Notes: generated by a model not told the origin, from the letters alone. 64,000 nucleotides of DNA from an uncultured Erysipelotrichaceae bacterium (GCA_944325685.1 CALVBC010000006.1:1-64000), one strand, 5' to 3'. Positions 18,056 to 27,593 are shown, numbered from the stretch's first letter. Numbers and translations are program-made.

Positions 18056-19395
18056 TAATTAAGTAACCCCTTATGTTTGATGATATAGTAGACAAAATAA
18101 CCACTTGAGATAAACCAAGTGAGTGGATAACACCAGTAGACAAATGCGATGTCATTATAAAGCATACCGGTGATCGTCAAGAACGATACTCTGATGACAC
18201 ACCATGAGATCGCCATATTCATCATCGGTACGATCGGCTTACCAAGCCCTCTTAGTACTGCACCATAGGCATGAGTAAAGGCGCAAAGGAAAAAGAAGAT
18301 ACCGGCAACGACTGCTCTTTGCGTACCATAATAGATGACATCAGGATCATCCGCAAATAAGCCGATCAGCTCTGGCGCAAAGACGACGGTCAATAGACCA
18401 ATAGCTTCAGCTAGGATGACACAGGTCAATAAGCCAAAGATCGTTCCCTTTTTCGCCCTTTCCTTTTGACCGGCACCCATATTTTGCCCAACGAAAGTCG
18501 TAAGGGCTAAGTTAAAGGAAGTCACTGGTAAAAAGGCAAAGCCTTCGACCTTAGAATAAGCCCCACATCCAGCCATCGCTAGATTGCCGAAAGCGTTGAT
18601 GTTGGATTGGACGACGACATTAGCGATACCGATGATCGAGTTTTGGATCCCACTAGGGATGCCATTTTTAAGGATATTTAATGTCATATCACGATCGACC
18701 CTTATCGCTTTATAGTCAAGACGATAGGAAGCTTTTAGCCGATGTAAGAGGCGCATACATAATATCGCACTGATGAATTGCGAGAAGATGGTCGCAAACG
18801 CCGCTGCTTCAACACCCATATCAAAATAAGCGATGAGGACATAGTCTAAGACGATATTGGTAAGACTTGAGATGATGAGATAGTAAAGTGGATGTTTACT
18901 ATCGCCTAGTGATTGTAAAATACCGGTAAAGATATTGTACATGACAAGACCTAAAGAACCATAGAAGTAGATCTTTAGATAGGTGATCGAATCAGGCATG
19001 ACACTAGCTGGTGTCCCCATGAGCTCTAAGATGATCGGTGTCAAGATGACCCCGACGACAGTCATGATGACACCCATGATAAGACCAATGGCGACATCAG
19101 TATGGATAGCTCTTTTTAATTCATCTTCTCTTTTAGCGCCGAAATTTCTCGCGACGACAACACCGGCACCCATAGCGATCCCATTGAAAAAACCGATGAG
19201 CATTTGGATGAGATTGCCACTGCTCGATACCGCTGCTAGGGCATCATTGCCCAAAAAATAACCGACGATAAGAGAGTCGGCTGAGTTGTATAGTTGTTGG
19301 AAAAGGTTGGAGATAAGGATCGGTAGGGCAAAGATGATGAGGCTTTTGTATATCGATCCTTGGGTCATCGACTTTGTATCATCCATTAGCTTCAC
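18055..19395 (-). CDS. MATE-family multidrug/metabolite exporter
   Basis: 446-aa, 12-helix MATE transporter. Family hallmarks: PILISNLFQQLYNSADSLIVG near the N-terminus, YNIFTGILQSLGDSKHPLYYL after helix 4, and the repeat-half NLALTTFVGQNMGAGQ with GAVLRGLGKPIVP. It ejects cationic compounds in exchange for Na+ or H+. It shares its first base with the start of the glycosidase-like gene downstream and overlaps the MFS gene by 17 bases, so it belongs to the amino-sugar operon. Similar in layout to the second MATE at 38511. Confidence 0.93.
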   Translation of the reverse strand: MKLMDDTKSMTQGSIYKSLIIFALPILISNLFQQLYNSADSLIVGYFLGNDALAAVSSSGNLIQMLIGFFNGIAMGAGVVVARNFGAKREDELKRAIHTDVAIGLIMGVIMTVVGVILTPIILELMGTPASVMPDSITYLKIYFYGSLGLVMYNIFTGILQSLGDSKHPLYYLIISSLTNIVLDYVLIAYFDMGVEAAAFATIFSQFISAILCMRLLHRLKASYRLDYKAIRVDRDMTLNILKNGIPSGIQNSIIGIANVVVQSNINAFGNLAMAGCGAYSKVEGFAFLPVTSFNLALTTFVGQNMGAGQKERAKKGTIFGLLTCVILAEAIGLLTVVFAPELIGLFADDPDVIYYGTQRAVVAGIFFFLCAFTHAYGAVLRGLGKPIVPMMNMAISWCVIRVSFLTITGMLYNDIAFVYWCYPLTWFISSGYFVYYIIKHKGLLN

Positions 19396-20596
19396 TTCCT
19401 TTATAGAATTTCTTGATCAGTAAATATACTAAGATCGGTGTAAGGGAACAGATCGTTACAGCGATCTGCATATAATACGCTTCACCGACTAAAAAGTAGA
19501 ATAAGACGATCATCGCCATACCAGCACATCTTCCCACAGACATCGCTGTCTCTTTGGCGATGACTCGACCAGTGACATTCTCTTTTTTGTCATATACCGC
19601 GATCGCATTTAACATCGCTAAACTATATGGATTACCATATAAGGCTACACCTAAGGCATTGGCTAGACCAAAGTAGATAGCCCCAAAGACATTCTCCATA
19701 TAGACAAGCACAAGACATGAGGTCACGATAAAGAAAAGACCGATCTTAAAAAAGGTATACATATTTTTATCGTTCATCCTCTTACGCATGAGATAGAAGC
19801 TGACGATCGCAGCGATCGAAAAGACCACCAAAAGATTGGAATACAAGCTATCCGAACCACCAGTCGCCTCATAGATCATGAGGTTAGTGAGGGTCAAACT
19901 CAAGGAGTTTTGAAAGCCATAAAAGAAGGTCGCACTTTGGATCATGACCCAGTTCATATCCTTGAAGTTAAAGCTCTCCTTTAAACAATGTAAGACTGAG
20001 AAATTGCTTGACTCCTTATTTTCGATCTTAAGGCCTAAAGATATCCCGATAATAACGACATAAAAGATGATGACTAAGGCAAAGATCACATAGTAACCGA
20101 TCGTTTGACTTGCGATAAAGCTCAAGATAAAGCTTGATACTAGTGGTGCTAAGATACTGGTGACATTATTGAAGATACCGATATTAGCTAGATATAAGCC
20201 CCTATGATCTGGTAAAGGAGCGACTTGGTTTGAGTTATTGACGCTAAACCAGTATAGACCTTCACCAATGCCATAGAAGGTAGCTGCGATATAGACATAA
20301 TTGGCATTTTGCACAAAGAGATCTTGACCTAGTAGGATGAAGATCATCATCACCACTAAAAAGAATAAGCCACTAGTGAAGGTGACTGAATAAGGTAGTT
20401 TCCTGACTAATTTACCACCGATGGTAAAGAAGAAAGGAAATAACCCGATCCTGATGATCGTATAGATCGACATCATCACTAGTGACTGTGTATATGTATA
20501 GATAAAAACACTGACAAAGGATGTAGATAAAACATTAGCGAAATTGAATAGACCGTTGATAAGAACTAATCTGAACTCGCTTTTTGTCATAAACAT
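19379..20596 (-). CDS. Major facilitator superfamily transporter
   Basis: 405-aa protein with 12 predicted membrane segments. Consistent with MFS: an internal repeat of six-helix halves, LYWFSVNNSNQVAPLPDHRGLYLANIGIFNNV between helices 4 and 5 and YLMRKRMNDKN before the second half. Members of this YcxA/YtbD-like group are of unassigned specificity. Its place between nagA and the MATE gene inside the amino-sugar operon suggests a sugar, peptidoglycan fragment or metabolite substrate. Confidence 0.8.
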   Translation of the reverse strand: MFMTKSEFRLVLINGLFNFANVLSTSFVSVFIYTYTQSLVMMSIYTIIRIGLFPFFFTIGGKLVRKLPYSVTFTSGLFFLVVMMIFILLGQDLFVQNANYVYIAATFYGIGEGLYWFSVNNSNQVAPLPDHRGLYLANIGIFNNVTSILAPLVSSFILSFIASQTIGYYVIFALVIIFYVVIIGISLGLKIENKESSNFSVLHCLKESFNFKDMNWVMIQSATFFYGFQNSLSLTLTNLMIYEATGGSDSLYSNLLVVFSIAAIVSFYLMRKRMNDKNMYTFFKIGLFFIVTSCLVLVYMENVFGAIYFGLANALGVALYGNPYSLAMLNAIAVYDKKENVTGRVIAKETAMSVGRCAGMAMIVLFYFLVGEAYYMQIAVTICSLTPILVYLLIKKFYKGSEANG

Positions 20597-20601
20597 CCCC
20601 C

Positions 20602-21738
20602 TTAATCTTTAAAGATAACTCCTCCGATATAGACATCTACTGGTTCAAACTCTTCATCAAAGACAGCGATATCGGCATCATAGCCCTTGAAGATAAGACC
20701 CTTATGGTCGATGCCCAACATCCGACATGGATTGATCGTGCAGGCATTTAAAGCTATGACTTTGTCTATTTTGGCGCTTTTGATCGCAAATTGCAAGACC
20801 TTATTGAGCTTATTGCAACTGCCGGCTAAAGTTCCGTTTTCTAAGCGACCAACGCCGTCTTCACCGACGATAGTGACGCGACCATTGCCTTCATATCGAC
20901 CAGGCTTTAAGCCCTTGATGGCCACGCTATCGGTGACCAAGATCAGCTTGTCTTTACCCTTCATCGTGGCTAAGATCTTGGCTGGCTCCTTTTTCACATG
21001 GACGCCATCGCAGATGAGTTCAGCATAGGCCTCTTCAGTAAGCATCGCTGCACTGACGACACCGGGTTCACGATGGTGGATACCACGCATCCCATTGAAG
21101 GTATGGGTAAATGATATCGCGCCATTTTTGATCGCTTCCATCGCGATATCATAAGTAGCACCGGTATGACCCAATGTGACCCTGATCCCTTTTTCGACCA
21201 TATAGCGGATGACATCATAGTCACCATTTAGTTCCTCTGGTGCTAACATGACTAACACCATACGATGACCACAGGCTTCATCAAAGGCATCGATGACCTT
21301 GCGGTCAGGGATGATCTTGCATTCTAAGGATTGAGCTCCTCTAAAATCGGTTGAGATAAATGGTCCTTCGGAATAGACTCCTAAGATATTAGTACCTTCA
21401 TGATCTTCATTTAGATAAGCACCGATATTCTTAAGGCTTTCGATCAGGACATCATATGGGGCACTAGAGATCGTCGATAAGGTCGAAGTGACCCCTTCGC
21501 TTGGCAAATACCTGACCCATTTATCGAGCCATTCTTTGGTGGCATGATTATTATCACCCATATCATAGCCATGATTATGGATATCGATAAGACCTGGCAT
21601 GATCAAGTTATCACCATAGTCTTTATCCGCTTTTAGTAAGCCATAAGGCAAGACATCCTTGATCTTACCATCTTCGATCATGATCGCCTTAGGGACGATC
21701 TTTTCATCATAATAGACACGTGTACTTTGGATTATCAT
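20602..21738 (-). CDS. nagA: N-acetylglucosamine-6-phosphate deacetylase (copy 1)
   Basis: Amidohydrolase converting GlcNAc-6-P to GlcN-6-P, 378 aa. Catalytic residues are intact: GLIDIHNHGYD (HxH), GVYSEGPFISTDFRGAQ (metal-binding Glu), LGHTGATYD (His), FTHTFNGMRGIHHREPG (His) and ILVTDSVAIKG (catalytic Asp). Cytoplasmic. In this operon it lies next to murQ and a SIS protein, so it probably handles GlcNAc-6-P made from MurNAc-6-P. A second nagA (34309) has nagB beside it, and a catalytically dead relative lies at 61426. Confidence 0.95.
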   Translation of the reverse strand: MIIQSTRVYYDEKIVPKAIMIEDGKIKDVLPYGLLKADKDYGDNLIMPGLIDIHNHGYDMGDNNHATKEWLDKWVRYLPSEGVTSTLSTISSAPYDVLIESLKNIGAYLNEDHEGTNILGVYSEGPFISTDFRGAQSLECKIIPDRKVIDAFDEACGHRMVLVMLAPEELNGDYDVIRYMVEKGIRVTLGHTGATYDIAMEAIKNGAISFTHTFNGMRGIHHREPGVVSAAMLTEEAYAELICDGVHVKKEPAKILATMKGKDKLILVTDSVAIKGLKPGRYEGNGRVTIVGEDGVGRLENGTLAGSCNKLNKVLQFAIKSAKIDKVIALNACTINPCRMLGIDHKGLIFKGYDADIAVFDEEFEPVDVYIGGVIFKD

Positions 21739-21747
21739 AAAAACTCC

Positions 21748-22494
21748 TTAAAGATTTCTGATCCGATAGAAGTACTTATCGACCAGTTTATCATTGTGGT
21801 CAGCATATCTCTCATCCATGAAAGCCATGTGACCATTATAGTAGACATCAGGTTCATAGCCCTCTTTGACTAGTATCTCGACCATCTCGACTAAGATGGC
21901 ATTTTGAAGGTAGATATTAGGGATCGTACTACTAGATCCGACCTTCATCGGAAAACCTTCGATCTGACATACCGCATCACCGATGAGAGAACAATTATCC
22001 AAGACGACATCTGCGACGTCCTTTAATTTATAGCCATCCTTGTGTTTGCATGTAAGGTAGTCACTATATTCAACAGCTGTGATGGCGATAACTGGTATCC
22101 CTTTATCCTTAGCGGCTTTAGCTACTTCAACAGGCGCGATATTATTACCGGAATTAGAGATGACGATGAGGCAGTCATTTGTCGTGATCCGATGATAATC
22201 GACGATGATCTTACCTAAGCCATACATATTTTCGATCTGGTAGCTTTTAGTGATCTCCGTATTACCGGTCGCACTCGGCTCAAGTAAAGCACAGTAATTA
22301 GCTGGTGTCGCTGCCCGCCAAAAGGCATCATCGACGACTAAATGTGAATGACCTGTACCAAAGCCATAGATGAGACCATCTTTCTTGGTCGTATCAGCTA
22401 AGATGCGCGCGGCATTTTGGATATTCTCACCTTGGGTATCCTTGATCTTTTGGATGACATCAGCCATCGTATCAAAGTAATTGAGCCATGCCAT
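21748..22494 (-). CDS. SIS-domain sugar-phosphate protein (UPF0309-like)
   Basis: 248-aa single-SIS-domain protein. GFGTGHSHLVVDDAFWRAATPAN (about residues 39-61) is the UPF0309-type phosphate-binding opening, followed by LEPSATGNTEITKSYQ, LIVISNSGNN (the SIS Ser/Thr motif) and VGSSSTIPNIYLQNA. SIS domains bind phosphosugars and act as isomerases, deglycases or regulators. Fewer Gly-Gly features (RAATPAN instead of RAGGL) than its three paralogues. Part of the murQ operon; substrate unknown. Confidence 0.88.
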   Translation of the reverse strand: MAWLNYFDTMADVIQKIKDTQGENIQNAARILADTTKKDGLIYGFGTGHSHLVVDDAFWRAATPANYCALLEPSATGNTEITKSYQIENMYGLGKIIVDYHRITTNDCLIVISNSGNNIAPVEVAKAAKDKGIPVIAITAVEYSDYLTCKHKDGYKLKDVADVVLDNCSLIGDAVCQIEGFPMKVGSSSTIPNIYLQNAILVEMVEILVKEGYEPDVYYNGHMAFMDERYADHNDKLVDKYFYRIRNL

Positions 22495-22496
22495 AA

Positions 22497-23477
22497 CTAA
22501 TCCTCTAAGATCTTGTCATTTAGATCATTACGCCAAGCTAAGAAACCATGGTCTTCACGCGTCGGATGGACTCTGTTTGTAAGCATGACTAAACCTTCAT
22601 GCTTGGCGAAGTCCATGAGGATCGATGTGCCAGTAAAACCGGTGTGATATAAGGTCTTAGCGTGATATTTCTTATCCCAACCATAAGATCTTGCCATGAT
22701 ATCGGTATTGACCATGAGCTCTTTTGTTTCTTTACTTAATAGGCTATTTTCATCATAGAGATATGATCTGACAAATCTGCTGACATCAGCGATACTTGAA
22801 AATAGACCCGCACTTGCACAATCCTTACCTAAGAGATAACCTTTGCGATCATGAGCGACCCCGACGATAAGCCCACGCTCTTTACTGAGCTCCGTCGGTA
22901 CGACATCATCACCAGTCGCTGTAACGAGACTAGAATGATCCATCCCTAAAGGCTCTAAGACTTTTTCCTTATAGATAGTCGCTAGATCTTTATGATCGAT
23001 CGCTTCGATCACAAACCCCAGCATGATAAAGCCGATATCGCTATAAGCCATGACTTCGCCCGGTTTATGGATCAGATCGACAGCGTATAGCCTTTTGACG
23101 ATATTGTCTTTAGTGAGGGTCTCTTTATTCTCTAAGTCACTTGGAAAACCTGCATTATGCAGTAGGAGGTTTTTGATCTTGACTTCAGGGAACCTAAAGT
23201 CAGGAAGGTATTTAGCCACGCTATCTTCAAGATCTAGTTTACCCTCTTCGATAAGTTCAAAGACCCTAGTAGTCGTACAGATGACCTTGGTACAAGAAGC
23301 CATATCGTAGATACTATCGACATTAAGTGGTCTTGTATCATATGGTTTGATGACACCGGCTTTGCCGACGATATAGAAGTCGGTCTCATCTTTTGCGATC
23401 ATAGCTGCCGATATACCTGAAACGACCCCGTTATTAACGGCGTCGTCAATGGCTTTTTTGATGATATCTTTACGCAT
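22497..23477 (-). CDS. Beta-lactamase-family serine hydrolase (AmiE/YbbE-like)
   Basis: 326-aa class C beta-lactamase/DD-peptidase fold enzyme. Active-site motifs: SIYDMASCTKV (SxxK, about residues 55-65), AYSDIGF (YxN equivalent, with Asp in third place) and LYHTGFTG (K/HTG). There is no signal peptide, unlike penicillin-binding proteins, so it acts in the cytoplasm. In Bacillus subtilis a protein of this family sits in the murQ-amiE-nagZ cluster and trims muropeptides; the position next to murQ suggests the same role here. Overlaps murQ by 8 bases. Confidence 0.9.
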   Translation of the reverse strand: MRKDIIKKAIDDAVNNGVVSGISAAMIAKDETDFYIVGKAGVIKPYDTRPLNVDSIYDMASCTKVICTTTRVFELIEEGKLDLEDSVAKYLPDFRFPEVKIKNLLLHNAGFPSDLENKETLTKDNIVKRLYAVDLIHKPGEVMAYSDIGFIMLGFVIEAIDHKDLATIYKEKVLEPLGMDHSSLVTATGDDVVPTELSKERGLIVGVAHDRKGYLLGKDCASAGLFSSIADVSRFVRSYLYDENSLLSKETKELMVNTDIMARSYGWDKKYHAKTLYHTGFTGTSILMDFAKHEGLVMLTNRVHPTREDHGFLAWRNDLNDKILED

Positions 23478-24375
23478 TTAAAGCGTCGATCGTCGGTCTG
23501 ATCATGCCATCGTGTTCAGCGAAGGCTTTCTCGGCTTGATCTTTTGTAACACCAGTCTTGTGCATGATCGTAGCGATCGCTACACTTTGGCCAGATTCAT
23601 TGAATAAGCGTTCCGCTTCTTCATCCGATACTTCATTGATCTTCTTGATCATGTTGATGGAGCGCTTGACTAGCTTTTCATTGGTCGGTTGAACATTGAC
23701 CATCAGGTTACCATAGACCTTGCCTGTCTTGACCATGACCCCCGTTGAGATCATGTTGAGGACCATCTTTTGTGATGTGCCTGCCTTCATCCTCGTTGAA
23801 CCAGAGATGACTTCAGGTCCAACGACTGGGGCGATCGATACCTTAGCGACCTTGGCCATCTCACTATCGGCATTACATGTAACGGCAACGGTGACACAAC
23901 CTAAGCTATTGGCATATTCTAAAGTTGCGATCGTATATGGTGTCCTACCACTAGCAGCAACACCGATGACACTATCTAAAGGCCCTAAGTTGATCTCTTT
24001 CATATCTTTAAGACCTAGCTCTTTTGAATCTTCAGCCCCTTCGACCGCTTTAAACATCGCGCCTTGGCCACCAGCCATGACTCCAAAAGCCCTTTCTGGT
24101 GCTAGACCATAGGTCGGTAATAGTTCTGATGAATCCATGACACCAAGTCTTCCTGATGTCCCCGCACCAGTGTAGATGATACGACCACCTTTTTTGAAAT
24201 TCTCGGTGATCATATCGATCGCTTTAGCGACGTTGTCGAGTTCTTTCTCGATCGCTGGGGCGACCTTTTTGTCTTCATCGTTAATGAGTTTGACCATTTC
24301 TCTCGTTGAAAGGAGGTCGATATTCTTTGTCGCTTCGTTTTGCGTTTCAGTCGTTAATTTTGTGATCTCAGCCAT
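23470..24375 (-). CDS. murQ: N-acetylmuramic acid 6-phosphate etherase
   Basis: Cleaves the lactyl ether of MurNAc-6-P to GlcNAc-6-P and lactate during cell-wall recycling or scavenging. 301 aa, standard length. Family blocks: TETQNEATKNIDLLSTREMVKLIN at the N-terminus, YTGAGTSGRLGVMDSSELLPTYG (contains catalytic Glu), GVAASGRTPY, SGSTRMKAGTSQKMVLNMIST and the C-terminal UBA-like helices VAIATIMHKTGVTKDQAEKAF. It feeds nagA in the same operon. Confidence 0.97.
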   Translation of the reverse strand: MAEITKLTTETQNEATKNIDLLSTREMVKLINDEDKKVAPAIEKELDNVAKAIDMITENFKKGGRIIYTGAGTSGRLGVMDSSELLPTYGLAPERAFGVMAGGQGAMFKAVEGAEDSKELGLKDMKEINLGPLDSVIGVAASGRTPYTIATLEYANSLGCVTVAVTCNADSEMAKVAKVSIAPVVGPEVISGSTRMKAGTSQKMVLNMISTGVMVKTGKVYGNLMVNVQPTNEKLVKRSINMIKKINEVSDEEAERLFNESGQSVAIATIMHKTGVTKDQAEKAFAEHDGMIRPTIDALNA

Positions 24376-24384
24376 GATATCTCC

Positions 24385-25104
24385 TTAGAAATGACGAACA
24401 CGACCATCGAAGTGTTCATAGATCGCATCATTGTTGAAACCGTCGACATTCTGTGATTGGAAAACATAAGGTTTGATACCTTTTTCAACACAGATCTTCA
24501 TCGCTTCCGTGACCGCTTCATTGAGTAGTAACATACTGACGATACTGCTAGCTGGACCAGTCTTGAAGTTACCGATCTGCATCATCGCATCACCATCAGG
24601 AACACAGGTATCTAATACAAGATCTGCACATTCATATAATTTCTTACCACTTGGATGACGGCTTGAAGCAGCCTTTGATTGTGCGACGTTAGTTACCGCT
24701 ACGACAAAGACACCTTCTTTTTGGGAGCGCATCGCCATCTCGATCGGCATCGCATTACGGCCGCTGTTTGATGAGATGATCATGATGTCACCCTTTTCGA
24801 TCTTGTAGCCATCATAGACGATATCGCTGACACCAGTAAGCTTCTCTAATGCACCACTTCTTTGCGCACCATTGGCGGTCAGTGTATCTGGATCTAAGAT
24901 CGCATCGACATTACCTAGACCACCAGCTCTAGCGAATAGTTCGATACCGATCATATGTGAGTGACCTGTACCAAAGGTGTGGATGATCTTATCATTAGCG
25001 ATATTCTCAGCCATCTTCTCAGCTAATTCTTTGATCGCTCCTTCATTGGCTTTTTCTGCCTTTTCCATTACTTCGATTATCTTTTTGCCATATTCAAATT
25101 CCAT
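24385..25104 (-). CDS. SIS-domain sugar-phosphate protein (UPF0309-like)
   Basis: 239-aa SIS protein of the UPF0309 group. HTFGTGHSHMIGIELFARAG (about 43-62) and IMIISSNSGRNAMPIEMAM are typical; SSRHPSGKKLYECADLVLDT and SIVSMLLLNEA complete the fold. Second of three adjacent SIS genes; all three end with a conserved C-terminal pattern (PVL/YVFQSxNxDGxxxxNxAxxxxxxGRxR) suggesting recent paralogy. Substrate unknown, likely a phosphorylated amino sugar. Confidence 0.88.
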   Translation of the reverse strand: MEFEYGKKIIEVMEKAEKANEGAIKELAEKMAENIANDKIIHTFGTGHSHMIGIELFARAGGLGNVDAILDPDTLTANGAQRSGALEKLTGVSDIVYDGYKIEKGDIMIISSNSGRNAMPIEMAMRSQKEGVFVVAVTNVAQSKAASSRHPSGKKLYECADLVLDTCVPDGDAMMQIGNFKTGPASSIVSMLLLNEAVTEAMKICVEKGIKPYVFQSQNVDGFNNDAIYEHFDGRVRHF

Positions 25105-25106
25105 CT

Positions 25107-25835
25107 TTAGATCCTCCCTTTATATTTAGCTCTGACTGCTTCATCATGAGCTTTATCACCAGTTAATACTGGGACTTCTTTACCTTCTTCTACTAATATA
25201 TCGACAACTCTTGCCGCCATCGATTGAGCGATGAGGTTATTACAGATACTGGATACTGAACATACCTTAGCATCCGTACCTGTCTCTAGTAAGGCATCAC
25301 CATGAGGTCCACAGTTATCGACGACGACATCACCGAACATATATAGTTTCTTGCCACTTGGATGTCTACTATCTTCGACCATCGTATGTTTCATACTGGT
25401 GACGATGACGACTTTATGACCGTTTTCTTTCGCTAAACTTGCGATATCGATGACTAGACCATTGATACCAGAGTTAGAGATAACGACGAAGATATCCTCT
25501 TTTTTGATATCGTATAGGTCATATAGCTTCTTAGCGATATTAGGTCTTCTTTCAAAGATATTGACTTTATCGGTGAACTCTTCTAATGAGACGATGCCTT
25601 TAGTGACAAAGTCAGTCGTGCGCATGATATGGATCGGTACTAATGATCCGACACGATCGGTGATATCGATACCGAGACCTACGGAGTGACCTGAACCAAA
25701 GACATGGATAACACCACCACTAGCGATACAGTCAGCAGCGACTCTAGCGAATTTTTCGATATTGTCTTTTTGTGAATCATATAGCTCATCGATGAGCTCG
25801 ATCACTTGATCTTTAAATACTTTTGCGTCGACCAT
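25107..25835 (-). CDS. SIS-domain sugar-phosphate protein (UPF0309-like)
   Basis: 242-aa paralogue of the neighbouring SIS proteins. GVIHVFGSGHSVGLGIDITD replaces the usual FGTGHS; IFVVISNSGINGLVIDIASL is the phosphosugar loop; SRHPSGKKLYMFGDVVVDNC and SSICNNLIAQSMAARVVD follow. Ends GEGKEVPVLTGDKA-like and KYKGRI. Two bases separate it from the next SIS gene; it shares one base with the upstream fusion gene, indicating translational coupling. Confidence 0.88.
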   Translation of the reverse strand: MVDAKVFKDQVIELIDELYDSQKDNIEKFARVAADCIASGGVIHVFGSGHSVGLGIDITDRVGSLVPIHIMRTTDFVTKGIVSLEEFTDKVNIFERRPNIAKKLYDLYDIKKEDIFVVISNSGINGLVIDIASLAKENGHKVVIVTSMKHTMVEDSRHPSGKKLYMFGDVVVDNCGPHGDALLETGTDAKVCSVSSICNNLIAQSMAARVVDILVEEGKEVPVLTGDKAHDEAVRAKYKGRI

Positions 25836-27043
25836 TATCTTACCCTTCCTTCATATACATCTGTCAAAGCGTTATTGTGGACATCAGCGCCCTTGATATT
25901 AGCTGATAGCAATACCGGTGCTTCAAGTCCTCTTTCGATAAAGCAATTGTATACTTCGCCCGTCAACATCTGAGCGATGACATTAGCGATCGTCGATGAT
26001 GTCTGACCGATACGATAGTCACCGATCTTTAAGGCGACATCCGGCTCACTTGCGCCCATATCTAATGACATATCCGCATAGTCTAATAACTTCTTGCCAC
26101 TTTCATGTTTAGCTAGAGCTACTTCATAGCTCTTCATATTGACGACAGCGATGACCTTTTGACCATTGTCATGATAGCGTTTAGCTAATTCAACGACTAG
26201 TGGTTCATTACCGTATTGCGATACGATGATGATCATATCGCGGTCATCTAATTTATATTGGCTTAATAATAGATCAAGATACTTGGTATCATCATATACG
26301 GCATTGGATTCGATGATATCGTGATCTACTAATCCTTTTTCATCTAATATCGAAACATTCATGCCATGGTATGGGGCAAGACCACCAGCTCTGAAGTTTA
26401 GTTCATTGACGAATTCATTAGCGTGTTTTGAACCAAAAAGCTGGACGACACCCTTGTTTACCATCGTGTCACAAATGATGTTGGCGACTTTCTTGAGATC
26501 TGAGCTCTCTTCAAGATAGGCATCATTGATGCTGGCCTTGACTAGAGCGAAGTATTCTTTTTTGACATCCATTTTACTACCCTTCCTCCTTTTGAATGGA
26601 TTGCGAAACACAAGCTTGGTCTCTCTGGATCTTTTCATCCTGACCGCTTGTGTTTCTTTGTCAGCGATATATCTGTTTAAAGCTTTGTTTAGTTTAGCTA
26701 CTTGAAAGGACTCTCTTGTGATCTCTCTACCATCGATCAGTTTGATATAGAGACTATAGGATTTGGTCTTATTGATATTCCATTCGGCGATATCATGATA
26801 ATCGATATCGATCATGATATTACCATGATCATCATAAACGACGATATGGTCACTGTAGACATCAAAGACCTTATAGTCTTTTAGACCAAATTGGACTAAT
26901 AAGCCCGCAGCCACAAAGAAAGCCCCGAGCAAGAAGCCGGGAATATTACGAAAAAAGACGATACAGGCTATTCCGACGATCGTCATGATTATTTGGGGGA
27001 AAGTCGGTTTATAGGATATTTCGATCTTATCTGTATTTGCCAT
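25835..27043 (-). CDS. Membrane/PH-like domain fused to a SIS domain
   Basis: 402-aa protein. Residues ~15-52 form two membrane segments, ~55-125 a strand-rich segment resembling small bacterial PH-type domains (VYSDHIVVYDDHGNIMIDI...), ~126-157 a very basic linker, and ~158-402 a UPF0309-like SIS domain (VQLFGSKHANEFVNELNFRAGG; IIIVSQYGNEPLVVELA). In the linker AAAGGAGG precedes an in-frame ATG at 26570-26572, so a separate 245-aa soluble SIS protein could also be made. In the phosphosugar loop SQYGN replaces SNSG, which may alter catalysis. First SIS gene after the PTS genes. Confidence 0.75.
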   Translation of the reverse strand: MANTDKIEISYKPTFPQIIMTIVGIACIVFFRNIPGFLLGAFFVAAGLLVQFGLKDYKVFDVYSDHIVVYDDHGNIMIDIDYHDIAEWNINKTKSYSLYIKLIDGREITRESFQVAKLNKALNRYIADKETQAVRMKRSRETKLVFRNPFKRRKGSKMDVKKEYFALVKASINDAYLEESSDLKKVANIICDTMVNKGVVQLFGSKHANEFVNELNFRAGGLAPYHGMNVSILDEKGLVDHDIIESNAVYDDTKYLDLLLSQYKLDDRDMIIIVSQYGNEPLVVELAKRYHDNGQKVIAVVNMKSYEVALAKHESGKKLLDYADMSLDMGASEPDVALKIGDYRIGQTSSTIANVIAQMLTGEVYNCFIERGLEAPVLLSANIKGADVHNNALTDVYEGRVR

Positions 27044-27067
27044 ATTTTATACCTCCAAATAAAGATC

Positions 27068-27089
27068 AAGGACCGCGATCGCGGTCCTT
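27068..27089. other. Perfect 22-bp palindrome between PTS IIB and the SIS genes
   Basis: AAGGACCGC-GATC-GCGGTCCTT, a GC-rich 9-bp stem with a GATC loop, far richer in GC than the surroundings. There is no T-run on either strand. It probably stabilises the 3' end of the upstream PTS mRNA segment or tunes expression of the downstream genes. Confidence 0.7.
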
Positions 27090-27107
27090 AGATCAAAGTT
27101 TCTTGTC

Positions 27108-27593
27108 TTAGAGAAGACCTTCCTTCTTCAGCGCCGCCATGACATCTACTGGTTCATTAGCAGGCGTGATACGGGAGTAGACATTACCAAAGTGTGCACA
27201 TAGTTTTTCATAAACTGGGACATCTTCTTTGGTAGCAGCGATCGTTTTCGTAATCATCTTGTAGTCAGTGCCTTGTTGAGGAGCAACTGTACCTACGTTG
27301 AATTCTTTGATATCTAGACCAGCTTCAACTAGTGCTAGAGCATCAGTAATGAATTTGCATATTACGAACAATGTTTCATCTTCATGTGCCTTAGCATAAT
27401 CAATCGTTTCCTGGATCGAGAAGACCTTAACAGGTGTTCCCTTAGCAGCTAAAGGTAGTGCCATCTTTTGGATACGGTCATTAGCTACGACGTCATTACA
27501 GACGATAATTTCATTTGCACCGATATGATTCTTCCAAGTCACTGCTACTTGGCCGTGGATCAAACGGCTATCTACACGCATGTGTTTAATCAT
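27108..27593 (-). CDS. PTS mannose/fructose/sorbose-family enzyme IIB
   Basis: 161-aa cytoplasmic phosphocarrier. The phosphorylation-site region RVDSRLIHGQVAVTW (His about residue 14) is typical of the family, followed by IIVCNDVVANDR and NVGTVAPQQGTDYKMI. It receives the phosphate from IIA (encoded separately at 31473) and passes it to the sugar bound by IIC/IID. SD GAGGTAA precedes the ATG. Confidence 0.96.
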   Translation of the reverse strand: MIKHMRVDSRLIHGQVAVTWKNHIGANEIIVCNDVVANDRIQKMALPLAAKGTPVKVFSIQETIDYAKAHEDETLFVICKFITDALALVEAGLDIKEFNVGTVAPQQGTDYKMITKTIAATKEDVPVYEKLCAHFGNVYSRITPANEPVDVMAALKKEGLL

